A program made the position numbers and the translations under genes. Shown in pieces: positions 57,906 to 64,000 of a stretch of 64,000 bases of DNA. The DNA is from Azospirillum oryzae (lineage in GTDB: Bacteria > Pseudomonadota > Alphaproteobacteria > Azospirillales > Azospirillaceae), in assembly GCF_900177515.1 (NCBI RefSeq), contig NZ_FXAK01000007.1:124001-188000 (forward strand). Direction: 5' to 3'. Each line of letters begins with the position of its first letter. Positions within the stretch are counted from its first letter, which is position 1. Below the pieces are notes generated by a model. That model was not told the origin of the DNA, did not search any database, and saw only the letters and a list, made by a program, of their open reading frames with translations.

Positions 57906-60900
57906 GTGGCGTGAACGACACGCCGGTGGCAGTCAACGATTACAACATCGCAAAAGAGTCGATCGCAGGGTCCGGCAACTACACCAACACCGACACGACG
58001 GGCTACAAGGCGACGGGCAACGTTCTGTCGAACGACACCGACAAGGACGCCTATTCGGAAACGAAAACCGTCACGGGAATTTTTTCCACCGCTCTTGGAA
58101 GTACGCCTGCAGCCGCGTCAACCAACACTTACATTACACTGACTTCCGCTCCGTCGAGCAACTCCATTACAGGCAGTATCGTTTATTACCTGGACAATTC
58201 GTCCAACAAGGTATTCCTTAAGGATTCGTCCAACAACAACCTGTCTGTGTCGATTTACGACTCTTCAACATTGCAAGTAAAGCTGAGCGGCATTGTTTCC
58301 ACCAGCATCCCGTCCGGCGCTACGTTGCATTTTACCAATAATACAAACTCCAACAACGATATTGCGACGTCTGTCTATGGATCTTCCACAACCCAACAGC
58401 CCAGCGCTTCGGTGGTGCTGGACAATGCCGGCACCGTTTACGTCGGGATGTCCGTGCAGGGTACGGGAATTCCGGCAGGGACAGTTGTCGGTTCGGTAAA
58501 CACCTCGACGAACACGATCACGCTCAAGGACAGCAGCAACAACGCCGTTGCGGTGTTGCTGGGGTCGAACACCTCCCTGTCCTTCACCGCCGCAGCCGGC
58601 ACGACCATCACGGGTAGGTACGGCACGCTCACGATCGCAGCCAACGGCGGATACACCTATACGCCGACAGCCAACAACGCGAACTTGAACGAGGGACAGC
58701 AAGGGACGGAGACCTTTAGCTACCGGATGCAGGACAGTGCCGGCTCTACCGCCGATGCGACCCTGACCATCAGGGTTCTCGGTTCCGGCACCAATGATCC
58801 TCACGCCGTCGCCGACGTGAACACCATTGTCGAAAACAGCATCAACGTGACCGGCAATGTGGTGACCGGCACCGGTTCGCCGCTGGCCGGCACCGACACA
58901 ACGCCGTCCAACACGGACACGCTGTCGGTCACGACGGCGCGCAGCAGCTCCAGCAGCAGTGAAACGTTGGTCGGAACCGGCACACAGATTACCGGACTTT
59001 ATGGCACCCTGACCATCAGCAGCACCGGGGCCTACACCTACGCATTGAACAACAGCAATGCCGCGGTCGATGCGTTGCGCTTGTCGTCGGACACGCTGAC
59101 GGATGTCTTCTTTTATCGTGTCACGAACTCCAGCGCGCAGCGTGACGACGTCACTACCCTTACCATTACAATCACTGGAGCGAACGATGCTCCGGTTGCG
59201 GTTGCCGATACCGCGATTGCCCGTGAATCCGGAGGTTATGCGAACGGTACGGCCGGGGTGAACCCGTCCGGGAACGTACTGACCAACGACACCGATGTGG
59301 ATGCCGGTGACACGAAAGCGGTGAATGCGATTCAGGCTGGCGGCAGCCTGACCGGCTCGGCCAGCACGGTTACGACGGGAACCACCTCAGCAAATGGGAC
59401 AGCGGTCGCGGGCAGCTACGGCAGTCTGACAGTCGGAGCCGACGGCAGTTATGTGTACACGGTGGACAACAGCAATGCCACGGTCCAGGCTCTGGCATTC
59501 GGACAGACGCTGACCGACAGCTTCACCTATCGCGTGGTGGATGCGAACGGCGCGACCAGCACGGCGATGCTCACCGTGACCATCCAAGGTGCCAATGACG
59601 CACCGACCAATGCGGTACCGTCGAACGGGGTCACGGTTGCGGAAAGCTCCAGTGTCGCTCTGTCCGGCATCAGCGTTGCGGATGTGGACGATGCGAGCCT
59701 GACGGTTCAGCTGACCGTGCAGAACGGTACTCTCACGGTCGGCAACCTGAATGGCGCCCTCGTTTCGTCCGGGACGAACGGTGGAGCCACGCTCACATTG
59801 ACGGGCACCAAGGCACAGCTGAACAGTGCGCTGGGCACACTCTCCTATCAGGGAGCGGCGGATTACAGCGGCATCGATCTGCTGACGGTCCAGACCACGG
59901 ACTCCGCCGGTCTGGTGGCGCTCTCCACCGTCGACGTGACGGTAACCGCCGACAGCCGGGCTTTGGTGGTCACGGGAAGCACCGTCAACGAAACGTCGCC
60001 CTACCTCCTCTTCAAGGTGGACGGCACAACCGGCCAGAAGGTGACGCTCGCTCTTCAGAGCACCGGAACTGGAAGCGGCGACGCCACCATCGGTGCCGAT
60101 CTGTCGCCGAACCTGGAATACTTCAACGGCACTGCCTGGACCGCCTATACCGGTGGCGCAGTCACCATTCCCACCGGCGACGTGCTGCTGGTCCGCACGG
60201 CCGTTTACGGCGACTCCCTCTATGAGGGTGGTGAGACCGTCAAGCTGGTCGCCAGCAACAAGGCCGGTGCAAACTATAATGGCACTGGAACCATCATCGA
60301 CGATGGGACCGGTGCCATCTACCTGTCGACGAACACCAGCTTCACGGCCGATACCACGGGCATCGCGCAGTATCCTGACGATGACCGGCCGTTGACGGTG
60401 AACAGCATTTCCGTCAACGAAGCCTCGCCCTACGCCGTGTTCACGGTCAGCGGCAATGCCAACCAGGTGGTGCGTCTGTCGCTGACCGACGGCACCGCCA
60501 CCAGCCCGGCCGACTATGGAACCGGCTTGCAGTATTACAACGGCACCGCTTGGGTGGCTTATACCCCGGGCAGTGATCTCACCATGACCGGCAGCACGCT
60601 GCTGGTCCGCACCAGCATCGTCAACGACAGCACTTACGAGGGGCAGGAGGCCTTCCTCCTGGGTGTTACGAAGCTGGGTTCGGGAACCACCGTCTACGGC
60701 ACTGCCTCCATCTACGATGACGGCACCGGCTCGGTCTATCTTGCCACCAACACCACTGGCACCGCCAATGTCGGCACCGACACCGGCTACCCGTCCGCTC
60801 TCGATGACGACCGGTCGGTGTCGGTGAGCAGCCCGACCGTGAACGAAGGGTCGGACTATGCGATCTTCACCCTGACGGGCAACTCCGGGCAGACGGTCAG

Positions 60901-63900
60901 CCTGACGCTCGAGAATGTCAGCGCCTCGATCAACACGAGCCAGACCTTGAAGGTCTGGGATGGGCTCGATTGGGTCGATTACACCACGACCGGAGCCCTT
61001 CCGACCTTTGATGCCAACGGCAAAATCCTTGTCCGCGTGGATATTCGTGCAGAGCAGGACGCCGTCTATGAAGGTGCCGAGACATTCAAACTGAAAGCCA
61101 CTCTGACCGGTCAAACTGCGGCGGCCGAAGGCATCGCGACGATCAAGGATGACGGCACCGGCTCGGTCTATCTCAGCACCAACACCACCGGGACAGCGAA
61201 CACCAGCACCGACACCGGCTACCCGTCCTATCTGGACGACGACCGCGCCGTAACGGTGAACAGCATCACCGTCAACGAGGCCTCGCCCTACGCGGTCTTC
61301 ACCGTCAGCGGCAGCACCAACCAGGTGGTCCGCCTGTCGCTGACCGACGGCACCGCCACCAGCACGGCCGACTACGGCACAGGGCTGGAGTACTACAACG
61401 GCACCGCCTGGGTGACCTACACGGCAGGCAGCGACGTCACCATGACCGGCAGCACGCTGCTGGTCCGCACCAGCATCGTCAACGACAGCACCTCCGAGGG
61501 CTCCGAGACCTTCAAGCTGGTGGTCACCCGCGCCAGCTCCAGCACCACCGCTGAGGGCACGGCGACGATCCGCGACGATGCTGCCGGTGACGTCTACCTG
61601 GCGACCAACACCACCGGAACGGCAAACGTCAGCACCGACACCGGCTACCCGTCCTATCTGGATGACGACCGCGCCGTGACGGTGAACAGCATCTCGGTCA
61701 ACGAAGCTTCGCCCTACGCGGTGTTCACCGTCAGCGGCAGCGCCAATCAGGTGGTCCGCCTGTCACTGACCGACGGCACCGCAACCAGCACGGCCGACTT
61801 CGGCACCGGATTGGAGTACTACACCGGCACCACCTGGGCGACTTACACGCCGGGCAGCGACGTCACCATGACCGGCAGCACGTTGCTGGTCCGCACCAGC
61901 ATCGTCAATGACAGCACCTCCGAGGGCTCCGAGACCTTCAAGCTGGTGGTGACCCGCGCCAGCTCCGGCACGACGGCCGAAGGCACCGCCACGATCAAGG
62001 ATGACGGCACCGGCTCGGTCTACCTGTCGACCAACACCACCGGGACAGCGAACACCGGCACCGACACCGGCTATCCATCCTATCTGGACGATGACCGGGC
62101 TGTGACGGTGAGCAGCATCAGTGTCAACGAAGCCTCGCCCTATGCGGTCTTCACCGTCAGCGGCAGCGCCAATCAGGTGGTCCGCCTGTCACTGACCGAC
62201 GGCACCGCAACCAGCACGGCCGACTTCGGCACCGGGCTGGAGTACTACAACGGCACTGCCTGGGTGACTTACACGGCAGGCAGCGACGTCACCATGACCG
62301 GCAGCACGCTGCTGGTCCGCACCAGCATCGTCAATGACAGCACCTATGAGGGCTCCGAGACCTTCAAGCTGGTGGTGACCCGCGCCAGCTCCGGCACGAC
62401 GGCCGAGGGCACCGCGACCATTCGCGACGATGCTGCCGGTGACGTCTACCTGGCGACCAACACCACCGGGATAGCGAACACCGGCACCGACACCGGCTAC
62501 CCGGCTCAGTTGGACGATGACCGGGCTGTGACGGTGAGCAGCATCAGCGTCAATGAGGCTTCGCCTTATGCGGTCTTCACCGTCAGCGGCAGCGCCAACC
62601 AGGTGGTCCGCCTGTCGCTGACCGACGGCACCGCAACCAGCACGGCCGACTTCGGTACCGGGCTGGAGTACTATACCGGCACCGCCTGGGTGACTTACAC
62701 GCCGGGCAGCGACGTCACCATGACCGGCAGCACGTTGCTGGTCCGCACCAGCATCGTCAACGACAGCACCTCCGAGGGCTCCGAGACCTTCAAGCTGGTG
62801 GTCACCCGCGCCAGCTCCAGCACCACCGCTGAGGGCACGGCGACGATCCGCGACGATGCTGCCGGTGACGTCTACCTGGCGACCAACACCACCGGAACGG
62901 CAAACGTCAGCACCGACACCGGCTACCCGTCCTATCTGGATGACGACCGCGCCGTGACGGTGAACAGCATCTCGGTCAACGAAGCTTCGCCCTACGCGGT
63001 GTTCACCGTCAGCGGCAGCGCCAATCAGGTGGTCCGCCTGTCACTGACCGACGGCACCGCAACCAGCACGGCCGACTTCGGCACCGGATTGGAGTACTAC
63101 ACCGGCACCACCTGGGCGACTTACACGCCGGGCAGCGACGTCACCATGACCGGCAGCACGTTGCTGGTCCGCACCAGCATCGTCAATGACAGCACCTCCG
63201 AGGGCTCCGAGACCTTCAAGCTGGTGGTGACCCGCGCCAGCTCCGGCACGACGGCCGAAGGCACCGCCACGATCAAGGATGACGGCACCGGCTCGGTCTA
63301 CCTGTCGACCAACACCACCGGGACAGCGAACACCGGCACCGACACCGGCTATCCATCCTATCTGGACGATGACCGGGCTGTGACGGTGAGCAGCATCAGT
63401 GTCAACGAAGCCTCGCCCTATGCGGTCTTCACCGTCAGCGGCAGCGCCAATCAGGTGGTCCGCCTGTCACTGACCGACGGCACCGCAACCAGCACGGCCG
63501 ACTTCGGCACCGGGCTGGAGTACTACAACGGCACTGCCTGGGTGACTTACACGGCAGGCAGCGACGTCACCATGACCGGCAGCACGCTGCTGGTCCGCAC
63601 CAGCATCGTCAATGACAGCACCTATGAGGGCTCCGAGACCTTCAAGCTGGTGGTGACCCGCGCCAGTTCCGGCACGACGGCCGAGGGCACCGCGACCATC
63701 CGCGACGATGCTGCCGGCGACGTCTATCTGGCGACCAACACCACCGGAACGGTAAACCTCAACACCGACACCGGCTACCCAACTCAACTCGACGACGACC
63801 GGCCGACCATCGCTCACGTTGGAAATGGAACGGTGAACAGCATCACCGTGACTGAAGGTCAAAGCGCGGTCTTCAGCGTTGCATTGTCGAATGCGAGCTC

Positions 63901-64000
63901 CGCCACAGAGACCTTTGTGCTCGGTTTGGCTGGGGTGACGGCAACGTCCGGAACGGACTTCCGCACCGCTCCAACCTTCAGCAATGGCGTAACCTACGAC
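57906..64000 (+). CDS. Giant surface adhesin, continuation (runs past the window end)
   Basis: An uninterrupted reading frame of about 2031 codons from the IS5 target site to the window edge, in the frame gtg-aac-gac-acg. It has no obvious start of its own. It encodes VCBS/cadherin-like domains (GVNDTPVAVNDYN; GRYGTLTIAANGGYTYTP; ITGANDAPVAVADTA; NAVPSNGVTVAESSSVALSGISVADVDD) to about 59950, then tandem Calx-beta-like repeats. It is secreted and probably cell-surface attached. Without the 5' part it lacks its start, so it is likely silent in this strain. Confidence 0.85.
60317..63721 (+). repeat. Tandem Calx-beta-like repeats, 426-bp exact period
   Basis: Units begin at 60317 (417 bp), 60734 (432 bp, divergent), then 61166, 61592, 62018, 62444, 62870, 63296 and 63722 at exactly 426-bp spacing (142 residues). 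Each unit reads [VI]YL[AS]TNT-T...DDDR, then SVNEASPYAVFTVSG, RLSLTDGTATS, TLLVRTSIVNDST-EG-ETF and EGTATI-DD. The pattern (E-x-F, DGTA, E-G-E-F) is that of Calx-beta domains. The last unit is partial at the window end. Confidence 0.88.
61458..63666 (+). repeat. Recent three-unit duplication within the tandem array
   Basis: Bases 61458-62388 and 62736-63666 appear identical (931 bp) at an offset of 1278 bp, exactly three 426-bp units. The first differences are C/T at 61457/62735 and C/T at 62389/63667. Other unit pairs differ at many more positions. Confidence 0.8.

Noticed and set aside
59387..61114. Long minus-strand frame opposite the adhesin repeats
   Set aside because: Repetitive shadow translation; the + strand frame is open for 6.1 kb with recognisable domains.
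60317..63721. CRISPR-like regular spacing
   Set aside because: The 426-bp period is a coding repeat of 142 residues; there are no short repeats with unique spacers and no cas genes.

Overview
The window reads as a high-GC alphaproteobacterial genome, most likely Azospirillum or a close relative in the Rhodospirillales. The grounds are the lptC-lptA-lptB-rpoN-hpf-ptsN gene order, the split nitrogen-PTS genes (ptsN and ptsP), ubiG, a two-ACT-domain aspartokinase and the codon bias. This is inference from gene content; no 16S gene is present.

Layout. (1) 1-20 kb is a conserved chromosomal backbone: the end of a PhyH-like oxygenase gene, an MFS and a TauE transporter, an NDUFA9-like dehydrogenase, tRNA-Leu(CAG), RNase D, KdsD, the lpt/rpoN/hpf/ptsN cluster, an Uma2-family gene, an MqsR/MqsA toxin-antitoxin pair, ubiG, lysC, a nitronate-monooxygenase-like gene, ptsP and a transglutaminase-like gene. 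(2) 20.9-35.4 kb is a copper-handling island. It holds a ba3-like oxidase pair whose subunit I lacks catalytic-site ligands, several His/Cys-rich secreted proteins, a Spy-like chaperone, a CusC/B/A-type RND efflux system, a small cytochrome c and a CPC-type P-type ATPase. Two CueR-like operators with 19-bp spacers sit before its two main + strand units. (3) 35.4-40 kb is a patchwork of orphan antitoxin-like regulators, small hypothetical genes and an AT-rich, isolated TniQ-family gene.

(4) 40-50.1 kb is dense with insertion sequences. An IS21 element truncates a Rad50/SMC-like ATPase gene, an IS66 element with a perfect 8-bp target duplication splits a NACHT/STAND-like NTPase remnant, and remnants of IS256, IS6 and IS5 elements follow. 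(5) 50.2-64 kb holds a type I secretion/adhesin operon: a TolC-like lipoprotein, a short HlyD-like adaptor and a giant surface adhesin. It is interrupted twice, by an IS256-family element in the TolC gene and an IS5-family element in the adhesin gene. In both cases exact removal of the element plus one target duplication restores the reading frame. The adhesin continues past the window end through VCBS/cadherin-like domains into tandem Calx-beta-like repeats with an exact 426-bp period, including a roughly 930-bp stretch duplicated without visible change at a 1278-bp offset.

Functional links: the Lpt genes and KdsD serve LPS synthesis and export; rpoN, ptsN and ptsP link nitrogen status to sigma-54 and PTS-Ntr regulation; the copper island covers sensing, cytoplasmic export, periplasmic export and redox handling; the last region would secrete a large adhesin but appears inactive in this strain unless the insertions excise.
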